Origin: Jonesia denitrificans DSM 20603
GTDB lineage: Bacteria > Actinomycetota > Actinomycetes > Actinomycetales > Cellulomonadaceae
Direction of reading: 5' to 3'
Assembly: GCF_000024065.1 (NCBI RefSeq)
Contig: NC_013174.1
Coordinates: 496,001-560,000, forward strand
DNA: 64,000 bases
Part shown: positions 52,844 through 61,112 of the stretch, piece after piece
Position numbering within the stretch: the first letter of the stretch is position 1
Layout of the letters: each line of letters opens with the position of its first letter
Program-made: the position numbers and the translations under genes
The notes under the pieces: generated by a model
Seen by the model: the letters and a program-made list of their open reading frames with translations, nothing else
Database searches by the model: none
What the model was told of the DNA's origin: nothing

Positions 52844-54212
52844 CGATCGGCCTTTCCTCTGGGAGCCGGATGACGCGGCGCCGTGACCGTAAGGCGAGCG
52901 CGGCTCCAAACGTCATCGTACCGACTCGGCCCACGTACATGAGAACAACAAGAACATATTTTGCTGAGTCGGGGAGTACAGGGGTGATCCCTGTGGATAG
53001 CCCGACTGTGGCAAAGGCGGAGATGGCCTCGAACAAGATGACGTCGAGTGTCATTCCAGTGAGTTCGAGGAGCACAAGGCTGGAGATCAAAATGATGGTC
53101 GCGCCAAGGAAAGTCACGGCCACGGCAAGGCGCAGGATGTCTGGTGGGATGCGTCGGTGGAAGACATCGGTGTCACGGTCACCGCGCGCTTCAGCGACAA
53201 TGGCGAGCATGAGGACTGCGAGTGTGGTTACTTTGATGCCACCGGCGGTCGAGGCGCTGCCCCCGCCAACGAACATGAAGGCGTCAGTGATCAGCCAACT
53301 GGATTCGTGCATTGCGCTCATGTCGATGGTGGAGAATCCACCTGAGCGCGGCATGATGGCGAGGAAGAGAGAGTTGAGGATTTTGTGTCCAAAATCCATG
53401 TGGCCAATGGTGTCAACGTTGCGCCATTCGGCGATGAGGAACCACACAGTGCCCACGGCAACGAGGGTCGTGGAGGTCACCACCGTTAGTTTGGTGTGCA
53501 GGGTCCACAGGCGTTTGTTTCCGCGGGCTCGGGCGAGGTTGAGGATGACGGGGAATCCGAGTGACCCGATGAACACGCCGAGCATGATGGGGCCGATGAG
53601 GAGGGGAGAGTCCCAGTGGGGGAGGAGTCCTTCGCTGGTGGGTAGGAACCCGGCGTTGTTGAACGCTGAGACAGCATAGAACACGGCGTGCCAGACTGCT
53701 TCTCTCGTGGACCCTTCAGCAGCAATGAAGTGGGGGAGCAGGAGCAGCGCAATGACGCTTTCCAGCGTGAGCGAGGTAATGACAACAACGCGGATCAGGG
53801 ACCCCACTTCACCGAGTTTGGTGGTTTTGGTTTCGCTGGCGGTGAGGATTTTCGCGGTGAGACCTAGCTTCCTGGAGACGGCCAGGCCGAGGATTGAGGC
53901 GAGTGTCATGACCCCGAACCCGCCGATTTGGATCCCCAGGAGGATGGTGGCTTGCCCAAACAATGACCAGTAGGTTGCTGTGTCTACGGGGGTGAGTCCG
54001 GTGACGGACACGGCGGAGGTGGCGACGAAGAGGGCGTCGGCGAAGTCGGCGCGCTGTCCGGTTGTTGTGGCTGCTGGTAAGGACAGCAGCGCGGCGAAGG
54101 TGAGGATGACAAACCCGAAGACCATGAGTGCCAGTGGTGCAGGGTAGCGCCGTGCGATGCGGTCGGCTGATTCGCGTCCAGCCCACAAGGCGGCTGTGAA
54201 CCGTGGAAACAC
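52836..54212 (-). CDS. TrkH/KtrB-family potassium uptake channel
   Basis: A 458-residue membrane protein with the repeated helix-loop-helix potassium pore. Filter-like loops SVTGLTPVD, SAFNNAGF, GGSASTAGGIKVTT and FATVGLSTG give the four glycine positions expected. GTG 54212 is chosen because AAAGGACCCAC lies directly upstream; an in-frame GTG at 54278 lacks a ribosome site. Overlap with the trkA-like gene shows an operon. The presence of a single complete pair suggests this is a KtrAB-like uptake system, possibly a target of c-di-AMP made by DisA in the same window (inference). Confidence 0.94.
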   Translation of the reverse strand: MFPRFTAALWAGRESADRIARRYPAPLALMVFGFVILTFAALLSLPAATTTGQRADFADALFVATSAVSVTGLTPVDTATYWSLFGQATILLGIQIGGFGVMTLASILGLAVSRKLGLTAKILTASETKTTKLGEVGSLIRVVVITSLTLESVIALLLLPHFIAAEGSTREAVWHAVFYAVSAFNNAGFLPTSEGLLPHWDSPLLIGPIMLGVFIGSLGFPVILNLARARGNKRLWTLHTKLTVVTSTTLVAVGTVWFLIAEWRNVDTIGHMDFGHKILNSLFLAIMPRSGGFSTIDMSAMHESSWLITDAFMFVGGGSASTAGGIKVTTLAVLMLAIVAEARGDRDTDVFHRRIPPDILRLAVAVTFLGATIILISSLVLLELTGMTLDVILFEAISAFATVGLSTGITPVLPDSAKYVLVVLMYVGRVGTMTFGAALALRSRRRVIRLPEERPIVG

Positions 54213-54333
54213 GTGGGTCCTTTCGCGGGCTGACTTGGCGTGGGGTGGTCTTCTGTAAAAACTCTGCCATAGTTTCACGGGTTTGAGGGTGTGGGAACTT
54301 CATGGCGCGATGGTGCCCGGTGTACCGTGAAGC

Positions 54334-55521
54334 ATGTCCATTGTCTCCCAGGTGTCCTGGTCTGCTGAGTTGCTCGCTTATGATTTTGGACCCACTCACC
54401 CCATGTCACCGTTACGGCTTGATATGACGATGCGGTTGTTGCGCGAGTTAGGGGTAGTTACTGGCCCAATGGTGCGGTTGGTGGGAAGCGGTGTTGCGGG
54501 TCGTGACCTGTTGGAGATTGTCCATGAACCTGCCTACGTTGATGCGGTGATTGATGCGTCACGTGGCGGTGTGGTGGATGAGGTACGCGGGTTGGGTACG
54601 GACGACACCCCGGGGTTTGCGTTGATGCATGAGGCGGCTGCCCGGATGACGCAGGCAACGGTTGATGCGGCGGATGCGGTGTGGCGGGGTGATGCGTTGC
54701 ATGCGGTGAATTTGTCGGGTGGTATGCATCATGCGATGCCAGGTGCTGCGTCGGGGTTTTGTGTGTACAACGATGCTGCTGTGGCGATTCGTCGCCTGTT
54801 GGATCAGGGTGCTTCCCGGGTTATGTATGTGGATGTGGATGCGCACCATGGGGATGGTGTGGAGGCTGTGTTTTGGGATGATCCACGGGTGTTGACGGTC
54901 TCGATTCACCAAAGTGGGGCGACGTTGTTTCCGGGGACGGGGTTTGCCACTGATGTGGGGGGACCGCGGGCACTGGGGACAGCGGTGAATGTGGCGCTAC
55001 CGCCGCGCACGGGGTCGGCGCAGTGGTTGCGGGCGTTGGATGCGGTGCTACCTGAGGTGGCTCGGGCTTTCGGTCCTGATGTGATTTTTTCTCAGCATGG
55101 GTGTGATGCGCATGCTCTTGATGTGCTCTCTGATTTGAGGGTAAGTGTTGCTGCGCAGCGGCGCGCCGCGATGATGATTCATGATCTGGCGCATGAGTTA
55201 TGTCAGGGGCGCTGGGTTGCGCTGGGTGGGGGCGGGTATTCGGTTATTGATGTGGTTCCGTTGGTGTGGGCGCATGTGGTGGCTATCGCTAGCCATGTGC
55301 CGTTGGAGTGCGACCAGCCCACTCCACCTCAGTGGCGTGCCTTTATTGAGGTGATGCTGGACCATGAGCCCCCGTTGACGTTGGGCGATGGCGGGGAAAG
55401 TGACCAGTTCACTGCGTGGAGCGCGGGGTGGGATCCGGCTGATGAGGTTGATCGGGCGATCCGGGCGACTCGGTTGGCTGTTTTTCCTCACGTGGGTGTG
55501 GACACGTCGTTGGATCTATGA
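54334..55521 (+). CDS. acuC: AcuC-like class I histone-deacetylase family protein
   Basis: A 395-residue zinc deacetylase. Visible family motifs: YDFGPTHPMSPLRLDMT near the N-terminus, the catalytic His pair GGMHHAMPGAASGFCVYNDAAVAI, the zinc ligands in YVDVDAHHGDGVEAVF, and FSQHGCDAHALDVLSDL; these follow class I HDAC order. AcuC removes acetyl groups from lysines of acetyl-CoA synthetase and other proteins. No acuA acetyltransferase is next to it. ATG 54334 has a weak upstream site (GTGAAGC). Divergent from trkH, upstream of bS22. Confidence 0.92.
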   Translation: MSIVSQVSWSAELLAYDFGPTHPMSPLRLDMTMRLLRELGVVTGPMVRLVGSGVAGRDLLEIVHEPAYVDAVIDASRGGVVDEVRGLGTDDTPGFALMHEAAARMTQATVDAADAVWRGDALHAVNLSGGMHHAMPGAASGFCVYNDAAVAIRRLLDQGASRVMYVDVDAHHGDGVEAVFWDDPRVLTVSIHQSGATLFPGTGFATDVGGPRALGTAVNVALPPRTGSAQWLRALDAVLPEVARAFGPDVIFSQHGCDAHALDVLSDLRVSVAAQRRAAMMIHDLAHELCQGRWVALGGGGYSVIDVVPLVWAHVVAIASHVPLECDQPTPPQWRAFIEVMLDHEPPLTLGDGGESDQFTAWSAGWDPADEVDRAIRATRLAVFPHVGVDTSLDL

Positions 55522-55632
55522 CTGTCCTGGAGCGTGGTGGATGGGGTGGGTGTGGCGCGGGACACGGCCAACCTCACAGTGCGTCCATGTGGACAAGCAC
55601 GGCGAACAAAAACTACAGTTGTGAGTTATCTG

Positions 55633-55664
55633 TGGTCAACCCTCGCTACATCTCGCGGTAAGAT
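55633..55664 (+). promoter_or_regulatory. Putative promoter of the bS22 gene
   Basis: A good -10 box TAAGAT (55659-55664) lies 56 bases before the ATG at 55720. The best -35 match, TGGTCA (55633-55638), is 20 bases upstream, longer than ideal. The 55522-55719 gap holds no other gene. Confidence 0.4.
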
Positions 55665-55719
55665 AGTAGACGGACTTTTCCACGTAGAGACATGAATCCA
55701 ACGACTGTGAGGAACCACT

Positions 55720-55818
55720 ATGGGCTCCGTCATTAAGAAGCGCCGCAAGCGCATGGCGAAGAAGAAGCACCGTAAACTGCTTCGTAAGACGCGTCACCAG
55801 CGTCGTAACAAGAAGTGA
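55720..55818 (+). CDS. Small ribosomal protein bS22 (AURKAIP1/COX24 domain)
   Basis: A 32-residue, extremely basic peptide starting MGSVIKKRRKRMAKKKHRK and ending QRRNKK. This is the AURKAIP1/COX24 signature and matches bS22, found at the decoding centre of actinobacterial 30S subunits. GTGAGGAACCACT before the ATG gives a ribosome site (GAGGA). Too short for most gene finders. A hairpin follows. In related genomes it is often next to a BldC-like excisionase-type regulator, which is absent here. Confidence 0.93.
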   Translation: MGSVIKKRRKRMAKKKHRKLLRKTRHQRRNKK

Positions 55819-55843
55819 TGCGCTTGGTTTCCTAAGCGTCCTC

Positions 55844-55873
55844 CAGGGTCTCTAGCATGTGCTAGGGGCCCTG
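55844..55873 (+). terminator. Terminator after bS22
   Basis: CAGGG...CTAGC (from 55844) pairs with GCTAG...CCCTG (to 55873) around ATGT with a small internal loop, followed by TTGCGTT, 25 bases past the stop. Confidence 0.7.
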
Positions 55874-55958
55874 TTGCGTTACTGCGGCGGCCCGATCGCG
55901 TAGAGTGTGATAAAGCGCGAGGTTGAGTGCTTTCCATCGTTGAAGAAGTAAGGGGTGC

Positions 55959-57002
55959 GTGACGGTCATGGCAGTCACCATGCAGGATGTTGCCCGGGCC
56001 GCGGGTGTGTCAGTGAAAACGGTGTCAAACGTGGTCAACGGTTACCCTTACATCCGCGACACCACAAAAGAAAAAGTGCTCAGCGCCATCGCGGATCTCG
56101 GCTACCAGATGAACGCCACCGCACGGTCACTGCGCTCAGGAAAAACCGGCATGATCGGCCTTGCCGTCCCTGAACTGTCACTTCCCTACTTCGCCCAACT
56201 CGCCGACGCCGTCATCCAACACGCCGAAGCACGCGGCCTGACCGTCCTCATCGAACAGACAGGCGCCGACCCCGCCCGCGAACGTGAAGCACTCCACGGC
56301 CACCGTCGACAACTCACCGACGGTCTCATCATGTCCCCCCTCGCGCTTGGCCCAGACGACGTCGACACCTTCACCGTCCGTTACCCTCTCGTCCTCCTGG
56401 GAGAACGTGTCTTCAACGCGAACGCAGACCACGTCACCATGCACAACGTCGAAGGCGCACGAGCCGCCACCAGCCACCTCATCACGCAAGGATGCCAGCG
56501 CATCGCCGTGATCGGGGCCCACGAAGGTGAAGTGATGGGGTCTGCGAAGCTCCGGACCGAGGGATATCTTCAGGCGCTCGCAGACCACGGGATCGACGCC
56601 GATCCGACGTTGATCCGGGAGGCAGGGCTGTGGCACCGATCAACCGGGGCCCAAGCCCTGTTCCAGTTACTTGACGACGGTGTGGAGTTTGACGGGATCT
56701 TCGCTCTCAACGACGCAATGGCATTGGGGGCGCTGTACGCGCTCCACACGCGCCGTGTTGCAGTGCCTGATCAGGTCAAAGTCATCGGGTTCGATGACAT
56801 TGACGATGCGCGCTACTCGTTTCCTCCGCTGTCATCGGTTGATCCGGGGCGTGACCACATTGCCAGGACCGCCGTGGATCTCCTGCACGAACGCATTGAG
56901 CAACCAACGGATGACCACACCCCACAGAAAATCATTGCTGACTACACGATCATTGCCCGCGCCTCATCAGGGGGCGACGGAACCACCCTGGTCACTGCGT
57001 GA
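55959..57002 (+). CDS. LacI-family transcriptional regulator of the oligosaccharide island
   Basis: A 347-residue LacI protein: MQDVARAAGVSVKTVSNVVNGYPYI (helix-turn-helix), hinge helix YQMNATARSLRSGKTGMIGLAV, effector domain with GIFALNDAMALGALYALHTRR and VKVIGFDDIDDARYSFPPLSSVD. It sits convergent to the last gene of the CUT1 transporter-GH43-DUF624 operon, whose promoter carries three CG-centred TACATCGATGTA dyads, and is the best candidate to bind them and the two copies at 46.0-46.1 kb (inference). GTG 55959 is used; ATG 55968 is an alternative. A codon-use change to C-ending codons occurs around 56030. The 3' end overlaps the DUF624 gene by 36 bases. Confidence 0.9.
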   Translation: MTVMAVTMQDVARAAGVSVKTVSNVVNGYPYIRDTTKEKVLSAIADLGYQMNATARSLRSGKTGMIGLAVPELSLPYFAQLADAVIQHAEARGLTVLIEQTGADPAREREALHGHRRQLTDGLIMSPLALGPDDVDTFTVRYPLVLLGERVFNANADHVTMHNVEGARAATSHLITQGCQRIAVIGAHEGEVMGSAKLRTEGYLQALADHGIDADPTLIREAGLWHRSTGAQALFQLLDDGVEFDGIFALNDAMALGALYALHTRRVAVPDQVKVIGFDDIDDARYSFPPLSSVDPGRDHIARTAVDLLHERIEQPTDDHTPQKIIADYTIIARASSGGDGTTLVTA

Positions 57003-57677
57003 GGTGATCCGTGCTGAACGTTCCGCATCAGCGTTGGTGAGGAGCGCATCGTCAGGTGGGAAACCCGGTGCCAGCCGACGATCCAGTGAGGACCCCGCCA
57101 TCACCGCAGGCAACGCGACCGGAACAACCCATCCTGCGAGGACCACGGCCAACGGAAACTGCCAGGTCAGCATCATGAAAGCGGTGAGGACAAGCAGGAT
57201 AGCGGCCGATGTGCCCACGAATGTCAATGGAGCGAGCAGAACAAAACGCCACGTCGCGGCAAACGTGTCCCGATACCGTAACTCCGTAGCCAAAAAGAAA
57301 CTGAACGCCACCGCAGAAAGCGCTGTGACCACAAGAAACGGGATGAGGAAAAATGTGGCGGTCTGAAGATCGTTGAGCTGCGCCACCCGGAACGCCCACA
57401 AGTCCGCAACACTAAGCACAACAACCACACCAAAAGGCCAGCCGCGGCGGTGAGCACTCGCCCACGAATGCTGCCACCACAGCCAAAAGTCGCGCCACAG
57501 AGCATCTGAAGGTGACCCCAAAAAGAGCGCTGTCACAAGACGCGCAGCGCTCACCGATGCCGGAAGAACACCTAGGACCACGCCTCCAGCAAGGGTCCCA
57601 AGGAGCCACAACACGTTGATGAGAACAAGCTGAGTGGCCACGTTGAGGAATACCATGACACGCTGTGCCCAGCCCAT
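56967..57677 (-). CDS. DUF624 (YesL-like) membrane protein
   Basis: A 236-residue protein with about five membrane helices: VLINVLWLLGTLAGGVVLGVLPA near the start, then the aromatic-rich LWRDFWLWWQHSWASAHRRGWPF loop and VVVVLSVADLWAF. This is the DUF624/YesL pattern; such proteins are repeatedly encoded inside CUT1 sugar-transporter operons (for example pectin-related ones in Bacillus) but have no defined role. ATG 57677 follows a strong AGGAGGCCCCC. Last gene of the operon that starts at 62456; a hairpin separates it from the GH43 gene. Confidence 0.88.
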   Translation of the reverse strand: MGWAQRVMVFLNVATQLVLINVLWLLGTLAGGVVLGVLPASVSAARLVTALFLGSPSDALWRDFWLWWQHSWASAHRRGWPFGVVVVLSVADLWAFRVAQLNDLQTATFFLIPFLVVTALSAVAFSFFLATELRYRDTFAATWRFVLLAPLTFVGTSAAILLVLTAFMMLTWQFPLAVVLAGWVVPVALPAVMAGSSLDRRLAPGFPPDDALLTNADAERSARITSRSDQGGSVAP

Positions 57678-57705
57678 GGGGGCCTCCTATTCTTTGTGGA
57701 CACCC

Positions 57706-57744
57706 GCCGGTGGGGCATTGACCGTCAGGTCACGCCCCACCGGC
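57706..57744 (-). terminator. Hairpin between GH43 and DUF624 genes
   Basis: GCCGGTGGGGC (57706-57716) and GCCCCACCGGC (57734-57744) form an 11-base-pair stem, 12 bases after the GH43 stop. No T-run; probably an intra-operon attenuator. Confidence 0.65.
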
Positions 57745-57755
57745 ACGTGCACCAG

Positions 57756-59126
57756 CTACGCGTCCGTGCGAGGTTGTCGGAACCCGCTGACATGAACGGG
57801 TACTCCGTCCACCTCACGGTACCCGGCAAACCCCACAGACACATCGCCTGATGGCGTGGTGACCGGGAACGTGACATACTCTGTCAGCGCCAGGACAGGG
57901 CCAAGCCCGAGACTGGACACATCCACGGTGACTGAGTCGACCACCGGTGCCTGACGCAAGTGGTCCGGGAACCCATGAGGTATGGTCACAGGCACGGTGC
58001 GAGCAGGGTGGGACAAATCCAGCACTTCCCATGTGCCTGACTCCTCAGGTCCTGTGCCACCACGAGCAACGGTTCGAGGTTCACCGTGATACGGCAACGG
58101 CGAGACCACTGGCCACCCGGACGGTACGAAGAGCAAGCGGCGGATCTGCGCTTCATGCTCACCGGGGAACTCGGCGAACCGGGTGTGGTGGACTAAGAAC
58201 TCTGAGCCATCATCATCACGAAAGACACTGCAATGCCCAGGAGCAATCACTGTGGGAAGCCCGGGGAAGTGATGGCCAACCACGAGGCGGGTTCCCACCT
58301 GAGTGGGGTCCAATGTTGCGGTGTCGTCCATCAGACGCCGGTCCAAAAGCCTGTTTCCGGCACGATCACGAAACGGTCCGAGCGCGCGGTCGGCTTGCGC
58401 GACCCGCACATCGTAGGCGTTGAACAGCGAATCGAACGAGACAAACAGGGTCACCTGGCCGCGTGAGGCGGGGTCACCAGCTCGCAGGAATGGTCCTTCA
58501 ACCGCACCCTCAACCACACGAGGGCGAGCAACGATGCGCTCCCCGACTGCCCCCGGGTAGCGTGGGTGGCCTGTGACCGGGTCAAGTTCGAGCACATACA
58601 GACCCGAGAAAAAGGAACCATAGGCGAGCCAGGGAACACTGTTGCTATCCCACATCACGCACGCATCAATAGCGTTGTGGGAAGAATACTCGTGGTCGGT
58701 AGCGACGACGACACCGTCATCGTGCCATGGACCGTGGGGGGTAGGTGCAGAGGCCATCCCGATTGCGGAGGTGCGCGATCCAAACGATGACGCCGACCAA
58801 TACATCCGCCACGCAGAATCGGTTCCTTCAGCGCCGCGCCACCGGACAAGGTCAGGAGCCCAAAGCCCTTGAGCTTGCGTGTGGTGGCGGGCACTGGCAG
58901 GGATTCCGTTGAACGCTGTTCCCGCCCACTTCCAGGTCACTAAATCATCGGAAACCCGCACATGAACTCCTGCGGGTGCTGCACCTTGTGAACACGCGTC
59001 TGTGGACACCATGACGTAGCGACCTTCGTCGTCACGAACAACTGTGGGGTCGTGCGCATGGCGCAGACCCCACAGTGTTGGATCCACTGACACGGACACA
59101 CCCTCTCGGAGCGCCGGTTCAGTCAT
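57756..59126 (-). CDS. GH43 family glycosidase, intracellular arabinanase-like
   Basis: A 456-residue GH43 protein with no signal peptide. The N-terminal propeller has the catalytic base in AHDPTVVRDDEGRYVMVSTDA, QGLWAPDLVRWRG, the aspartate in NAIDACVMWDSNS and the acid glutamate in VVEGAVEGPFLRAGD. This resembles endo-/exo-1,5-alpha-arabinanases of the AbnA/AbnB group more than xylosidases. The last about 110 residues form a beta-rich tail like the extra C-terminal domain of some arabinanases. Cytoplasmic placement and linkage to a CUT1 importer indicate hydrolysis of imported arabino-oligosaccharides (inference). AAGGAAACTC precedes the ATG. Confidence 0.87.
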   Translation of the reverse strand: MTEPALREGVSVSVDPTLWGLRHAHDPTVVRDDEGRYVMVSTDACSQGAAPAGVHVRVSDDLVTWKWAGTAFNGIPASARHHTQAQGLWAPDLVRWRGAEGTDSAWRMYWSASSFGSRTSAIGMASAPTPHGPWHDDGVVVATDHEYSSHNAIDACVMWDSNSVPWLAYGSFFSGLYVLELDPVTGHPRYPGAVGERIVARPRVVEGAVEGPFLRAGDPASRGQVTLFVSFDSLFNAYDVRVAQADRALGPFRDRAGNRLLDRRLMDDTATLDPTQVGTRLVVGHHFPGLPTVIAPGHCSVFRDDDGSEFLVHHTRFAEFPGEHEAQIRRLLFVPSGWPVVSPLPYHGEPRTVARGGTGPEESGTWEVLDLSHPARTVPVTIPHGFPDHLRQAPVVDSVTVDVSSLGLGPVLALTEYVTFPVTTPSGDVSVGFAGYREVDGVPVHVSGFRQPRTDA

Positions 59127-59134
59127 GAGTTTCC

Positions 59135-60091
59135 TTATCCCTTCGATCCGGTCAACGCGATGGATTCGATGATCTGGCGTTGGAAGATCAAGAAGATCAG
59201 CAAGACAGGGATGAGAGCAACAAAGGACGCAGCCATAATCAGCGGATAGTCCGTTTGGATGGCGTACTGTGCGTTAAACGAGGCAATCACCAACTGCAAG
59301 GTCTGTTTCTCTGGGGTGTTCAAGTAGATGATTGGAGCGAGATAGTCATTCCAAATCGCCATGAACCACAAGATGAACTGTGCAGCGATCGCCGGGCGGA
59401 TGAGCGGAACCACCATGCGGCCAAATGTTTGCAAGTACCCGGCACCGTCAATTTTTGCTGCTTCAAGCATGGAGTCAGGAACTGATGTCAAGTATTGCCG
59501 CAGGAAGAAGATCATCATGATGTTCCCGAATATCCCTGGCACGATCAGGGGGAGAAGGGTGTCTACCCACCCCCACTGCGAGAACATGACGAACTGCGGG
59601 ATCATTAACGTGGGGTAGGGGATCATGAGCCCCGACAACAGGATGAGGAAGAACCCGTCACGGAAGGGAACACGCATTTTCGCGAAAGCGTAGGCGGCCA
59701 GTGCGGAGAAGATGGTTCCCACAATGGTCACAGACCCTGCGACAATGAGTGAGTTTTTGATACCTGACAACAATGGACCGGCAGTCCAAATGCGGACGTA
59801 GTTTTCCCAGACGAATGGGTCTGGAATCCACTGAGGGGGTAACGCAAACACGCCTTCACGTGTTTTCAGCGATGTGGACAATGTCCATAGCAGTGGTGCA
59901 ATCATGATGATTCCACCAATGGACAACACGATTCCAACAATGATGTTACCCAGTCGTTGTTTGCCCGCCGATGATGACGGACCAAAACCTTGACCGCGGG
60001 TAATCAGTGAACCCTTACCCAGTTGTGGAAGTTTCGAAGAAGGAGCCTTGATCGGGTCGAGGCCCTGAGATGGTGTCTCAACAGTAGTCAT
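59135..60091 (-). CDS. CUT1 sugar ABC transporter permease (MalG/UgpE-like)
   Basis: A 318-residue inner-membrane permease with about six helices. The binding-protein-dependent transport EAA loop reads EAAKIDGAGYLQTFGRMVVPLIRPAIAA (near residues 210-238), matching the CUT1 class for di- and oligosaccharides. ATG 60091 is chosen because GAGTGAGG lies six bases upstream; an in-frame GTG at 60103 overlaps the preceding permease by four bases. No ATPase is in this operon; as in many actinobacteria a shared MsiK-type ATPase elsewhere is expected. Confidence 0.93.
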   Translation of the reverse strand: MTTVETPSQGLDPIKAPSSKLPQLGKGSLITRGQGFGPSSSAGKQRLGNIIVGIVLSIGGIIMIAPLLWTLSTSLKTREGVFALPPQWIPDPFVWENYVRIWTAGPLLSGIKNSLIVAGSVTIVGTIFSALAAYAFAKMRVPFRDGFFLILLSGLMIPYPTLMIPQFVMFSQWGWVDTLLPLIVPGIFGNIMMIFFLRQYLTSVPDSMLEAAKIDGAGYLQTFGRMVVPLIRPAIAAQFILWFMAIWNDYLAPIIYLNTPEKQTLQLVIASFNAQYAIQTDYPLIMAASFVALIPVLLIFLIFQRQIIESIALTGSKG

Positions 60092-60099
60092 TGGGGGCC

Positions 60100-61056
60100 T
60101 CACTCGATGGAGAAGGAGTTACGGGCGTTCATGCGGAACTGAATCGCCGTGACGACAAAGATAATCAGGCCAAGGATGATGGACATCGCAGCGGCGTAAC
60201 CCATTTGCAGGTTGTCGAACGCTTTTTGCCAGATGTACCACACCATTGTTGCTGAGCTGAACTCTGGACCACCCGTGGGTGTCATAATGTTCACCTCGAT
60301 AAACACCTGTGAACCGCCAATAATGGAGGTGACCACCAAGAAGAAGGTGACTGGGCGAACCATAGGGAGCGTAATGGCAAAGAACTTACGAACCGCCCCC
60401 GCGCCATCCAGCGACGCTGCCTCATACAGTGAGGCTGGAACGGACTGAATGGCAGCAAGATACAACAGCATGGAATAGCCAAGGCCCTTCCACACAGTCA
60501 TCATGATGATCGCTGGTTTCACTGTTGCTGTGTTCTGCAACCAGTTCGGCCCGTCAATACCGATGAGATCCAGGGTTTGGTTGATCAACCCAAAGTCCCC
60601 GTTAAATGCCCACTGCCACATGATGGCAATAGCGGCAAGCGACGAAATAACCGGAATGTAGTACACGGTGCGGAAGAACGTTGTTCCCCGCATCTTTCGG
60701 TTCATCGCCAAGGCAAGGAGAAGCGACAACACCAACCCGATCGGAATGCCAATCATGAGGAAAAAGGTGTTGAACATGGCCTTGTGGAAATACTCGTCGG
60801 CGAAGATTCGCTGATAGTTTTCCAGCCCAACAAAGTGCATGGGGCCAAGACCATTCCAGTTCGTCATCGACGCATAGATCGAGAAGAACAATGGGTACAC
60901 CGTAAACAGTGAAAACCCGATGAGTGGGACTGCAATGAAGGCCAAACCAATTTTGCGTTCCCGGGCGTGAAGCCGTGAGGTGCCCGCTGACGTCCGCGAT
61001 TTTTTCGGTGTCGGTTCGGTCACCGCAGGATTCGTGGCCACGTCGTTGAGTGCCAT
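60100..61056 (-). CDS. CUT1 sugar ABC transporter permease (MalF/UgpA-like)
   Basis: A 318-residue permease with about six helices after a 35-residue Thr/Lys/Arg-rich cytoplasmic tail. The EAA loop YEAASLDGAGAVRKFFAITLPMVRPVTFF lies near residues 220-248. It pairs with the MalG-like permease downstream and the binding protein upstream to import oligosaccharides. ATG 61056 follows AGGGAGATAGCG; a longer in-frame start at 61098 would begin inside an intercistronic hairpin. Confidence 0.94.
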   Translation of the reverse strand: MALNDVATNPAVTEPTPKKSRTSAGTSRLHARERKIGLAFIAVPLIGFSLFTVYPLFFSIYASMTNWNGLGPMHFVGLENYQRIFADEYFHKAMFNTFFLMIGIPIGLVLSLLLALAMNRKMRGTTFFRTVYYIPVISSLAAIAIMWQWAFNGDFGLINQTLDLIGIDGPNWLQNTATVKPAIIMMTVWKGLGYSMLLYLAAIQSVPASLYEAASLDGAGAVRKFFAITLPMVRPVTFFLVVTSIIGGSQVFIEVNIMTPTGGPEFSSATMVWYIWQKAFDNLQMGYAAAMSIILGLIIFVVTAIQFRMNARNSFSIE

Positions 61057-61079
61057 CGCTATCTCCCTGAAAGGTGGAG

Positions 61080-61106
61080 GGGAGGGGGCGTGGTACACCC
61101 CCTCCC
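61080..61106 (-). terminator. Intercistronic hairpin between binding-protein and permease genes
   Basis: GGGAGGGGG (61080-61088) and CCCCCTCCC (61098-61106) form a 9-base-pair stem seven bases after the binding-protein stop. It has the same position and likely role as the hairpin at 49148-49174. Confidence 0.75.
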
Positions 61107-61112
61107 AGGTGA

